From Arenicola marina (Eukaryota > Annelida > Polychaeta > Arenicolidae): 64,000 bases of DNA. This document shows, in pieces, positions 47,554 through 58,900 of this stretch. Under the pieces are notes generated by a model, which was not told the origin of the DNA, made no database searches, and was given only the letters and a program-made list of their open reading frames with translations. The DNA is taken from assembly GCA_964019135.1 (NCBI GenBank), contig OZ025253.1, positions 2,450,233 to 2,514,232 on the forward strand, written 5' to 3'. Position 1 is the first letter of the stretch. Every line of letters starts with the position of its first letter. The position numbers and the translations under genes were made by a program.

Positions 47554-48446
47554 CGGATGCGACAAGTGTTCCAGATACCATACATGTTCATCCCGATGCT
47601 ATGTAGTGTCCATGGATGGGTTCGCAAATATCCGCCATATCTGAGAGAAACAAGTATGGTTGGCCCAAAGAAAGGGAAGTATTTTGGTATTGTTGTGCAG
47701 CACGGAGCATGTATCAGGACAATATCCCGATATATCATATTGACATATTAACTAGGAATAATTTAACATTTCTTGAACTTCCACGGGTCACAGGCCCACA
47801 GTACAAATTTGTACACGACATATATATAATATGGTGATGCATATATATAATATATGCATCAGCATATTGCGCTATGACGTTTGAACAAAGTAAACACAAA
47901 AACCCTAAACATTTTTCTGTCGACCTACAGAACTTTTCCCTCGAGGGAATCGCGCGAAAAAACAGACGGTAAGAATTTAACGCGAATATCGTCGTACAAA
48001 GGACATATCATAACAGCGTGATATTCGTCTTTGAAAACGATTTCATTGTCCTGGGAGAATTTTTGGCCCAATGTAGCATGCATGTATACAAAAGCGACCA
48101 AAAACGTCAACGTGCCATTTATTTTCCACATTTACCCTGTGGGGATGAACTCCGCCTGATGGGCTACCACCGGCCGAGGTCACCCACACCTGGAGTGGGC
48201 GGGGGAGAGGCGGGGTGGGTGGCGGAGGGGCCAGGGGTGATAACGACGATAACAGGACCGTGGTAGGCCGATAACAACTCTGGCACTTGTCGACCGCACC
48301 ACAATCCCTCCAAGGTAAAGAGTGCCGCCAAGAAAAAAGTCCCATTCACTCCCGACTCTTGGAGGGCTTTTAAACAGGGCGGTCGCGTACCCCTTTCAAC
48401 GTTTATCTCCAACCAGATTTCCGGCTTTGCACCCGTGTTTTGTCTC
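47554..48446. other. Low-copy sequence with an AT palindrome
   Basis: A perfect 11-bp-arm palindrome lies at 47836-47860 (arm GATGCATATAT, 3-nt centre). A 68-codon minus-strand frame (48131-47925) begins with a signal-peptide-like stretch and has a splice-acceptor-like CCCCACAG just before it, but nothing identifies it as a gene. Confidence 0.45.
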
Positions 48447-50561
48447 ATTGCGCGGGTGAGTGACGCGCCGCCACGTGTCAACAATGGCGCGGGTGAGTGA
48501 CGCGCCGCCACGTGTGAACAATGGCGCGGGTGAGTGACGCGCCGCCACGTGTCAACAATGGCGCGGGTGAGTGACGCGCCGCCACGTGTCAACAATGGCG
48601 CGGGTGAGTGACGCGCCGCCACGTGTCAACAATGGCGCGGGTGAGTGACGCGCCGCCACGTGTCAACAATGGCGCGGGTGAATGACGCGCCGCCACGTGT
48701 CAACAATGGCGCGGGTGAGTGACGCGCCGCCACGTGTCAACAATGGCGCGGGTGAGTGACGCGCCGCCACGTGTCAACAATGGCGCGGGTGAGTGACGCG
48801 CCGCCACGTGTCAACAATGGCGCGGGTGAGTGACGCGCCGCCACGTGTCAACAATGGCGCGGGTGAGTGACGCGCCGCCACGTGTCAACAATGGCGCGGG
48901 TGAATGACGCGCCGCCACGTGTCAACAATGGCGCGGGTGAGTGACGCGCCGCCACGTGTCAACAATGGCGCGGGTGAATGACGCGCCGCCACGTGTCAAC
49001 AGTGGCGCGGGTGAGTGACGCGCCGCCACGTGTCAACAATGGCGCGGGTGAGTGACGCGCCGCCACGTGTCAACAATGGCGCGGGTGAATGACGCGCCGC
49101 CACGTGTCAACAATGGCGCGGGTGAGTGACGCGCCGCCACGTGTCAACAATGGCGCGGGTGAGTGACGCGCCGCCACGTGTCAACAATGGCGCGGGTGAA
49201 TGACGCGCCGCCACGTGTCAACAATGGCGCGGGTGAGTGACGCGCCGCCACGTGTCAACAATGGCGCGGGTGAATGACGCGCCGCCACGTGTCAACAATG
49301 GCGCGGGTGAGTGACGCGCCGCCACGTGTCAACAATGGCGCGGGTGAATGACGCGCCGCCACGTGTCAACAATGGCGCGGGTGAGTGACGCGCCGCCACG
49401 TGTCAACAATGGCGCGGGTGAATGACGCGCCGCCACGTGTCAACAATGGCGCGGGTGAGTGACGCGCCGCCACGTGTCAACAATGGCGCGGGTGAGTGAC
49501 GCGCCGCCACGTGTCAACAATGGCGCGGGTGAGTGACGCGCCGCCACGTGTCAACAATGGCGCGGGTGAATGACGCGCCGCCACGTGTCAACAATGGCGC
49601 GGGTGAGTGACGCGCCGCCACGTGTCAACAATGGCGCGGGTGAGTGACGCGCCGCCACGTGTCAACAATGGCGCGGGTGAGTGACGCGCCGCCACGTGTC
49701 AACAATGGCGCGGGTGAGTGACGCGCCGCCACGTGTCAACAATGGCGCGGGTGAATGACGCGCCGCCACGTGTCAACAATGGCGCGGGTGAGTGACGCGC
49801 CGCCACGTGTCAACAATGGCGCGGGTGAGTGACGCGCCGCCACGTGTCAACAATGGCGCGGGTGAGTGACGCGCCGCCACGTGTCAACAATGGCGCGGGT
49901 GAGTGACGCGCCGCCACGTGTCAACAATGGCGCGGGTGAGTGACGCGCCGCCACGTGTCAACAATGGCGCGGGTGAGTGACGCGCCGCCACGTGTCAACA
50001 ATGGCGCGGGTGAATGACGCGCCGCCACGTGTCAACAATGGCGCGGGTGAGTGACGCGCCGCCACGTGTCAACAATGGCGCGGGTGAATGACGCGCCGCC
50101 ACGTGTCAACAATGGCGCGGGTGAGTGACGCGCCGCCACGTGTCAACAATGGCGCGGGTGAATGACGCGCCGCCACGTGTCAACAATGGCGCGGGTGAGT
50201 GACGCGCCGCCACGTGTCAACAATGGCGCGGGTGAATGACGCGCCGCCACGTGTCAACAATGGCGCGGGTGAGTGACGCGCCGCCACGTGTCAACAATGG
50301 CGCGGGTGAGTGACGCGCCGCCACGTGTCAACAATGGCGCGGGTGAATGACGCGCCGCCACGTGTCAACAATGGCGCGGGTGAGTAAAGCGCCGTCACGT
50401 GTCAACAATGGCGCGGGTGAGTGACGCGCCGCCACGTGTCAACAATGGCGCGGGTGAATGACGCGCCGCCACGTGTCAACAATGGCGCGGGTGAGTGACG
50501 CGCCGCCACGTCTCAACAATGGCGCGGGTGAGTAACGCGCCGCCACGTGTCAACAAATATG
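48447..50561. repeat. 37-bp CpG-rich minisatellite (about 57 units)
   Basis: Units read CGCGGGTGAGTGACGCG, then CCGCCACGTGTCAACAATGG. Each has six CpG, a CACGTG E-box, TGACGC, and CGG|GTGAGT, a perfect 5' splice-site core, just after an ATG. About one unit in three has GTGAAT instead. Divergent units are confined to the edges (GTGAGTAAAGCGCCGTCACG near 50383). Confidence 0.97.
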
Positions 50562-52662
50562 GCCGCCATAGTTCTGACACCGTGTACCTTTTCCTTGACG
50601 CTCATTCGAACGGTGTGATCTGCATCTCCCGTTAACGGAACAGGGCTGGGTTCAACTTGATCGCATTGGCCTTCAACGCTCGCATACATCATAATATATC
50701 TTACTCTTTTGGAAAGAACTCCTAAATCACATCGTTGCGCTTTGCAGGACTAAAGTAGCTGCAACAATTCCTGATATGTATATTACGTTATGATTCCAAT
50801 GTATCATATGCAACATATCAAGCAGTTTTTCCCAGAATGGCGAGCAAAATAAAATAGATAACTAATCTGACATTGTTCCCTGCCTGCCGTCAGACGGCGC
50901 CACTCTGACCTGGTCGCCCTGATCCCGGGACAGATTAGCCGGCCACGTGGTCGGGGCGGCGGGTTACCCTGGTAACGACCCCCCGCGTTAGGCATGGAGG
51001 CGGCACCTTTGAGACCCTTGTTATTAGGCGGGTCACCCTCGTGGGTCTCCGCCAGGCAGCCAGACATGGAGTCCCGGTCCGTGTCCAAGGCGCTCCGGGT
51101 GTTCGGACAGGGTGTTGGACACAATTTATTAGATTATGTGGGCGTGATGGCGACTGGGCCCTTCAGCTTCTTATTCCCCTTAACCCCCAGCCTATTACCC
51201 CCCTAACCTCCAGCCCATTATCCCCTTAACCGCCAGCCCCTTATCCCCTCAGCCCCTCAGCCCCTCAGGCCCTCAGTCCCTCTGGGCCGCACCCCCTCAG
51301 CCCCCCAGCCCTCAACCCCTCACCCCCTATTCCCTCAGCCCTCCCCACCCCTCTGGGCCACATCCCCAGGAATGCTATCCAGACAAACGTCGATCCACAC
51401 TACCATTGGCACCCCCCCCCCCTCCCCCCTCATCTCTCTCCCCTATCATCCTCTCCCAAGTCTCTCGTTCTTCCATACCACCCCGCCCCCCACCCCGCCC
51501 CCTCCACCTTTCCACAGAGACGCCTTTACTGGAATTATCTTACGCTTGAATAATACAACGAAGAAAACGTGAAAGAGAGAACACGAAAAATTCGAAGAAG
51601 TACTTCATAATGCAGATGACTTGGCTGACTAGTTGCCTGTTGGCTGTTGGCAGAGGGGAGCGCGGGCCGGGGGGGGGGCATCCCGCGCTCCTGGACTGGG
51701 GCATCTAGGGAGAGGATGCCGCGGTCTGGAATATTTATATGAAATCCATTTTCGCGTGGGGCTCCAAATCACGTGAAGTGCCGTGTCGCTATGGCAACAT
51801 AACGGCCGGGTAGGTGTTTGATATCCCGGGAGAGGGCGCTGTGGTGTAAATAGTTAATATTCCTTCCGCCTAGCATGTAAATTTCCTCATTTTCTAACAG
51901 CGGGAGTGTAGACCCATCAGCTATATGTGTTGGATAAATACCGCCCCCCCCATCCAACCTTATCCCACCCCCTCTGTCCGTGAGGGTCGCATTTTTATAA
52001 CAAATGAAGCTTGTCTCTTTAATATTATTTTTTGAAGCATTTTCGGTATCTATTGCAGGTCGTTAGACACAAGTCTCGTCTTTTTGGTCAATATGTACTA
52101 CGATGACCCAACCACACGTCATGTAATACTGACTCTCGTGACCCGGCCATGTTTTAAAGCAGATGGTACAGTGTGTATAGGGTGTCTACAAAACAGAAAT
52201 CAGACAATTTATGGAGGCACTATTAGGACGGGTGTGAGCCATTAGGGCCTGTACAACCCTCGCCATTCATCAGCGACCAGCGTGGCACTGAGAGGCAATG
52301 GGTGGGGGGAGGTCACCGCTTTATCATGGTGTAACTTCCTGCGTATACTGTACATCTATCAGACTGACAAAAACTAATCTTCCTTAATTGATTCGAAAGC
52401 AACTTGATGTATGCTCAAATACTTGAAATCTGTTTTATTATCCTGTCTTGTGGCAAGTACTGTTAACCTGTCAAGTGTGAAATAAATATAAGAAAAAGAA
52501 AACGAAATGTGGACAAAGAAGAAGACGCGGTCTTCACATTTGTTGTAGAAGAGCATTAACGCTATGTATTCAATTGCCAAAGGAAACAGAGCATGTACGA
52601 AAAGGTGTCAGTGGCCATTTGATTGAGAATACTGTTACATTGAATTGGTAACTAATTAAAGG
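50562..52662. other. Low-copy non-coding sequence
   Basis: No exon is recognised. A C-rich imperfect repeat (CCCCTTAACC, CCCTCAGCC) runs from about 51175 to 51365, and further C-rich sequence lies at 51412-51512. Confidence 0.45.
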
Positions 52663-52793
52663 TGGGTCGTAGTGTGGGTCGTAGTGTGGGTCGTAGTGTG
52701 GGTCGTAGTGTGGGTCGTAGTGTGGGTCGTAGTGTGGGTCGTAGTGTGGGTCGTAGTGTGGGTCGTAGTGTGGGTCGTAGTGTGGGTCGTAGT
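52663..52793. repeat. 12-bp minisatellite (GGGTCGTAGTGT)n, 11 units
   Basis: Perfect 12-bp repeat. It is open on the minus strand (HYDP pattern) only because 12 is a multiple of three. Confidence 0.97.
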
Positions 52794-54789
52794 GTAACTG
52801 AAATAATGAGACACAGTGTGAGCCCAATAGCCACGTGACGAGAAACATAGTATGGTTCCCATGTTGACATGCTGAGGATGGGGAGGAGAGACTTTGGAGG
52901 ATTACGTCGCTGTCCATAGGTGCCCAATGGGGGACGGGGAAGCGGGGGAGGGGGGGGGGGGGTAATGTCAGGGTTGGTCTGAAACCCCTCCATGCTGGAA
53001 CTGGTGAAAGGAACCGGAAGGCCAAAGGCTGAAACGTTACCCATGGGATAGCTAGCACTGGTAGGTCTGATCTGACGGATGTGGGGCATCTCTGATTGAG
53101 TTAAGTAACCACATGAAAGGCCTGGGTAGAAGGGGGGGGGGGGGGCGGGGGTATGCTGCCGTGGCTGGCAAAGGCAAGTCAGCTGCCTTAGGGTAAATCT
53201 CTGAGAGGTAATGAGTGCCAAGTGGAACAACAGCGGGATGGGGGTAAGGAGTGGGGAGTGGTGGGCGAGGGGAAGAAATGTCGGCGTCCCTAATTTATGT
53301 CCGGTTGTCATGGAGAGGAGGAGTTGGGAAGGAGTGCATAAGACAGATTTAAGACAAACTAAGGGTGAACTTACAGGGGTGGAGCCTGCTATGGTGACAG
53401 GCACGACGCGTGAGGATGAGTAATCGCGCGAGATCGTGGGCGGAAGTCATCAGAAAATGAGGTTCCTCTCCTATGTGACTTTTTGCGACATGTAGTTTCA
53501 TGTCATATTTTATTAGGAAAAAATCCGGTATTTAAAAGGCGGTATTTAATCGCAGTATATGCTTTTTTGTTCGCTAAATCTATCTGTGCGTGGCGACATG
53601 TGTAGCTGTGACGTCATCGTCTCTGCCAATCACTAAAGTACCCCTGAAGCCACACTCCACAAGGCCACCCTTCCAGCGGGTAATCCATCAGAACCCTAAA
53701 GCAATTATTCAAGGACGCCCTTCGATTCTTGTCCCCGTCAGATCCCTAGAGCAGTGACCCACAGACGTCCTGCCAGCCCTTGACCTCTCAGATCCCTACG
53801 GTGGTAATCTGCCACTGGTTCATCCACAATCCGCTAGGGGTCGTGCCTGTTGTACCTGGGTGTCGAGTGTCATAATGCCACCGATGGAGCCTCCAGTGTT
53901 CTGGATCACCGTGGCTATTCTATCATCGCTCCACCCTTTTGACTCCTGGATTAGCTTTAATTTCCGCTCTGGACGATGGGCGGGACCCGGCGGGACACCC
54001 CTCCCCTCCCACCCCCATGGAATGCGGGTGTGAGAGCGATTAGCTGCAGTCCCTGTAGCGATGCCCCCCCCCCTCCCCAACCCCAACCCTAACCCCCTCC
54101 CCGGGCATCCCAGGGGGACGTGGCCGGGTCACGGACTGGGGGAATGTTATTATATCAGACTAGGGGGGTCATGGCGTGCGGGGTGAAAGGGGTAAATCTT
54201 GGAAAGTGAGAGGGGATGGGGGGGGGGGGGGTAGGTGAAAGGGTGATGAAGCAGAGAGGCAGAGGTAGGAAAGTGTGATGAAAGGGCATGAGAGAGGGTC
54301 CACGTGGGGAGAGAGGGTGGCGAGACATCATGGGCAAACTGTGAAAGAAGGGAAAGGAATAGAAAGGAGAGGGTGTGGCTGAGATGAGCATAGCAGAGAA
54401 AGTGTGGCCGACAGGGCATGTGAGAGGGAAAGGGTGGGGACAGGATTTCGAGAAAAGGGATAGGAGAAAAGAAAGAGAGGGAGTCGCAGGCTGTGTGGGA
54501 CAATCCAGGGGAAGACCAGAGGACAGCGAAAGAAGGTAGGGGTTGGGCGGGGAGGGGGGGGGGGGGGTAACGCTCACAAGGGTAAGATGGGACGCCGACT
54601 GAAGAGCCCGGCGGGGGAGTGCGGGGGGGGGGCCTAGGGAGGGCTCCCTCGTTAATCACCCCTCGCTTGTTGTGCCTCTATTGTGATGACTTATTAACAC
54701 TCCCACTTTGATTAATAGACACCCCACCCAGAATATAACCACACGAACACATCCCCCCTCCCCCGCCACCCCCCCCCCTCCCTCCCTTC
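52794..54789. other. Low-copy non-coding sequence
   Basis: No exon is recognised. It has poly-G runs near 52951, 53134, 54219 and 54551, and a GA-rich stretch at about 54180-54540. CCAACCCTAACCCC near 54081 is too short to be telomeric. Confidence 0.45.
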
Positions 54790-55260
54790 CTTGCCTACCC
54801 CCGCAGCCGCCCCTCGCCTGCTGCCCGGAGAGCCTCAATCTGTCCACACTGCCTCACCATCTGACACCCTCATGCCTACCCCTGCAGCCGCCCCTCGCCT
54901 GCTGCCCGGAGAGCCTCAATCTGTCCACACTGCCTCACCATCTGACACCCTCATGCCTTCCTCTGCAGCTGCCCCTCGCCTGCTGCCCGGAGAGCCTCAA
55001 TCTGTCCACACTGCCTCACCATCTGACACCCTCATGCCTTCCCCTGCAGCCGCCCCTCGCCTGCTGCCCGGAGAGCCTCAATCTGTCCACACTGCCTCAC
55101 CATCTGACACCCTCATGCCTTCCCCTGCAGCCGCCCCTCGCCTGCTGCCCGGAGAGCCTCAATTTGTCCACACTGCCTCACCATCTGACACCCTCATGCC
55201 TTCTCCTGCAGCCGCCCCTAGCCTGCTGCCCGGAGAGCCTCAATCTGTCCACACTGCCTC
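54790..55260. repeat. 81-bp tandem repeat (about 5.8 units) running into a gap
   Basis: Units start at about 54791, 54872, 54953, 55034, 55115 and 55196. Each contains CTGACACC, then CTCATGCCTTCCCCTGCAG, which together look like a branch point, pyrimidine tract and 3' splice site, then CCGCCCCTCGCCTGCTGCCC. The unit is 27 codons and two + frames are open. The array is cut in mid-unit by the gap. Confidence 0.93.
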
Positions 55261-55460
55261 NNNNNNNNNNNNNNNNNNNNNNNNNNNNNNNNNNNNNNNN
55301 NNNNNNNNNNNNNNNNNNNNNNNNNNNNNNNNNNNNNNNNNNNNNNNNNNNNNNNNNNNNNNNNNNNNNNNNNNNNNNNNNNNNNNNNNNNNNNNNNNNN
55401 NNNNNNNNNNNNNNNNNNNNNNNNNNNNNNNNNNNNNNNNNNNNNNNNNNNNNNNNNNNN
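55261..55460. other. Assembly gap, exactly 200 N
   Basis: The left flank is the 81-bp array; the right flank is unrelated low-copy sequence. The true array length is unknown. Confidence 0.99.
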
Positions 55461-55976
55461 TGGCCAGGGGGCGCTCACAGCATAGGTGGGGAACACTCTC
55501 TGGCCAGCGGGAGGGAGCAGGTACGAGATCGGCTCCAAGGCTCTAGGCGGTAGACGTGCGCCATCTATCGGCCACTCGCCGGCTTCGACCGGAGGACATT
55601 TCGGTGATTACTTTCCTCGTAGTCGGTGCTGCCCTCGTGTGGCGGTTAATAGGGTGACTGGTAAAGTGATCACTATCGATTCGACTGTTAGGGTGTTCGC
55701 CATTGGAAGCCCCGTTTGTCTTCCTTCCAAAGACGTCCACCACCCATTCCACTTCCAGTCTGAACTCCATCTTTGCTGCAGCGGCACACAAAGCGAAAGC
55801 CACAAAGTAGACCCAGATATCTTTTTTCTCACCAGAAAGTCATTTAGCAATTTTAAAATGGCCTCATATAGATAGATCGAAGGGTTTCCAATAGCCATTC
55901 TTGGGCCCCATGGATATTTGAATCGACCACGTGACCGTGATTTGAAACGAAACGAAATGGCTGCATACGGGCAATG
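55461..55976. other. Low-copy sequence between arrays
   Basis: Moderately CpG-rich at 55545-55630. A short minus-strand frame starts with a good context (AAAGATGG near 55768), but its product is not recognised. Confidence 0.4.
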
Positions 55977-58900
55977 TACTGAGCGTATCTATCAGGGCTA
56001 ACCTCAATGTACTGAGTGTATCTATCAGGGCTAACCTCAATGTACTGAGTGTATCTATCAGGGCTAACCTCAATGTACTGAGTGTATCTATCAGGGCTAA
56101 CGTCAATGTACTGAGTGTATCTATCAAGGCTAACCTCAATGTACTGAGTGTATCTATCAGGGCTAACCTCAATGTACTGAGTGTATCTATCAGGGCTAAC
56201 CGCAATGTACTGAGTGTATCTATCAGGGCTAACCTCAATGTACTGAGTGTATCTATCAGGGCTAACCTCAATGTACTGAGTGTATCTATCAGGGCTAACC
56301 TCAATGTACTGAGTGTATCTATCAGCGCGAACCTCAATGTACTGAGTGTATCTATCAGGGCTAACCTCAATGTACTGAGTGTATCTATCAGGGCTAACCT
56401 CAATGTACTGACTGTATCTATCAGGGCTAACCTCAAAGTACTGAGTGTATCTATCAGGGCTAACCTCAATGTACTGAGTGTATCTATCAGGGCTAACCTC
56501 AATGTACTGAGTGTATCTATCAAGGCTAACCTCAATGTACTGAGTGTATCTATCAGGGCTAACCTCAATGTACTGAGTGTATCTATCAGGGCTAACCTCA
56601 ATGTACTGAGTGTATCTATCAGGGCTAACCTCAATGTACTGAGTGTATCTATCAGGGCTAACCTCAATGTACTGAGTGTATCTATCAGGGCTAACCTCAA
56701 TGTACTGAGTGTATCTATCAGGGCTAACCTCAATGTACTGAGTGTATCTATCAAGGCTAACCTCAATGTACTGAGTGTATCTATCAGGGCTAACCTCAAT
56801 GTACTGAGTGTATCTATCAGGGCTAACCGCAATGTACTGAGTGTATCTATCAGGGCTAACCTCAATGTACTGAGTGTATCTATCAGGGCTAACCTCAATG
56901 TACTGAGTGTATCTATCAGGGCTAACCTCAATGTACTGAGTGTATCTATCAGCGCGAACCTCAATGTACTGAGTGTATCTATCAGGGCTAACCTCAATGT
57001 ACTGAGTGTATCTATCAGGGCTAACCTCAATGTACTGAGTGTATCTATCAGGGCTAACCTCAATGTACTGAGTGTATCTATCAGGGCTAACCTCAATGTA
57101 CTAAGTGTAACTATCAGGGCTAACCTCAATGTACTGAGTGTATCTATCAGGGCTAACCTCAATGTACTGAGTGTATCTATCAGGGCTAACCTCAATGTAC
57201 TGAGTGTATCTATCAGGGCTAACCTCAATGTACTGAGTGTAACTATCAGGGCTAACCTCAATGTACTAAGTGTAACTATCAGGGCTAACCTCAATGTACT
57301 GAGTGTATCTATCAGGGCTAACCTCAATGTACTGAGTGTATCTATCAGGGCTAACCTCAATGTACTGAGTGTACCTATCAGGGCTAACCTCAATGTACTG
57401 AGTGTATCTATCAGGGCTAACCTCAATGTACTGAGTGTATCTATCAGGGCTAACCTCAATGTACTGAGTGTATCTATCAGGGCCAACCTCAATGTACTGA
57501 GTGTATCTATCAGGGCTAACCTCAATGTACTGAGTGTGTCTATCAGGGCTAACCTCAATGTACTGAGTGTATCTATCAGGGCTAACCTCAATGTACTGAG
57601 TGTATCTATCAGGGCTAACCTCAATGTACTGAGTGTATCTATCAGGGCTAACCTCAATGTACTGAGTGTATCTATCAGGGCTAACCTCAATGTACTGAGT
57701 GTATCTATCAGGGCTAACCTCAATGTACTGAGTGTATCTATCAGGGCTAACCTCAATGTACTGAGTGTATCTATCAGGGCTAACCTCAATGTACTGAGTG
57801 TATCTATCAGGGCTAACCTCAATGTACTGAGTGTATCTATCAGGGCTAACCTCAATGTACTGAGTGTATCTATCAGGGCTAACCTCAATGTACTGAGTGT
57901 GTCTATCAGGGCTAACCTCAATGTACTGGGTGTATCTATCAGGGCCAACCTCAATGTACTGAGTGTATCTATCAGGGCTAACCTCAATGTACTGAGTGTA
58001 TCTATCAGGGCTAACCTTAATGTACTGAGTGTATCTATCAGGGCTAACCTCAATGTACTGAGTGTATCTATCACGGCTAACCTCAATGTACTGAGTGTAT
58101 CTATCAGGGCTAACCTCAATGTACTGAGTGTGTCTATCAGGGCTAACCTCAATGTACTGGGTGTATCTATCAGGGCCAACCTCAATGTACTGAGTGTATC
58201 TATCAGGGCTAACCTCAATGTACTGAGTGTATCTATCAGGGCTAACCTTAATGTACTGAGTGTATCTATCAGGGCTAACCTCAATGTACTGAGTGTATCT
58301 ATCACGGCTAACCTCAATGTACTGAGTGTATCTATCAGGGCTAACCTCAATGTACTGAGTGTATCTATCAGGGCTAACCTCAATGTACTGAGTGTATCTA
58401 TCAGGACTAACCTCAATGTACTGAGTGTATCAACCAGGGCTAACCTCAATGTACTGAGTGTATCTATCAGGGCTAACCTCAATGTACTGAGTGTATCTAT
58501 CAGGGCTAACCTCAATGTACTGAGTGTATCTATCAGGGCTAACCTCAATGTACTGAGTGTATCTATCAGGGCTAACCTCAATGTACTGAGTGTATCTATC
58601 AGGGCTAACCTCAATGTACTGAGTGTATCTATCAGGGCTAACCTCAATGTACCGAGTGTATCTATCAGGGCTAACCTCAATGTACCGAGTGTATCTGTCA
58701 GGGCTAACCTCAATGTACTGAGTGTATCTATCAGGGCTAACCTCAATGTACTGAGTGTATCTATCAGGGCTAACCTCAATGTACTGAGTGTATCTATCAG
58801 GGCTAACCTCAATGTACTGAGTGTATCTATCAGGGCTAACCTCAATGTACTGAGTGTATCTATCAGGGCTAACCTCAATGTACTGAGTGTATCTATCAGG

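Noticed and set aside
47925..48131. 68-codon minus-strand frame with a signal-peptide-like start and an acceptor-like CCCCACAG before it
   Set aside because: It is too short, without a recognised motif, cysteine pattern or downstream donor; chance is the simpler explanation.
54075..54098. CCAACCCTAACCCC resembling telomere repeat
   Set aside because: Only about one unit long within a C-rich stretch; no tandem TTAGGG array is seen.
55543..55803. 86-codon minus-strand frame with good start context in CpG-rich DNA
   Set aside because: The product is not recognised, and low-complexity or random-looking composition dominates after about 30 residues.
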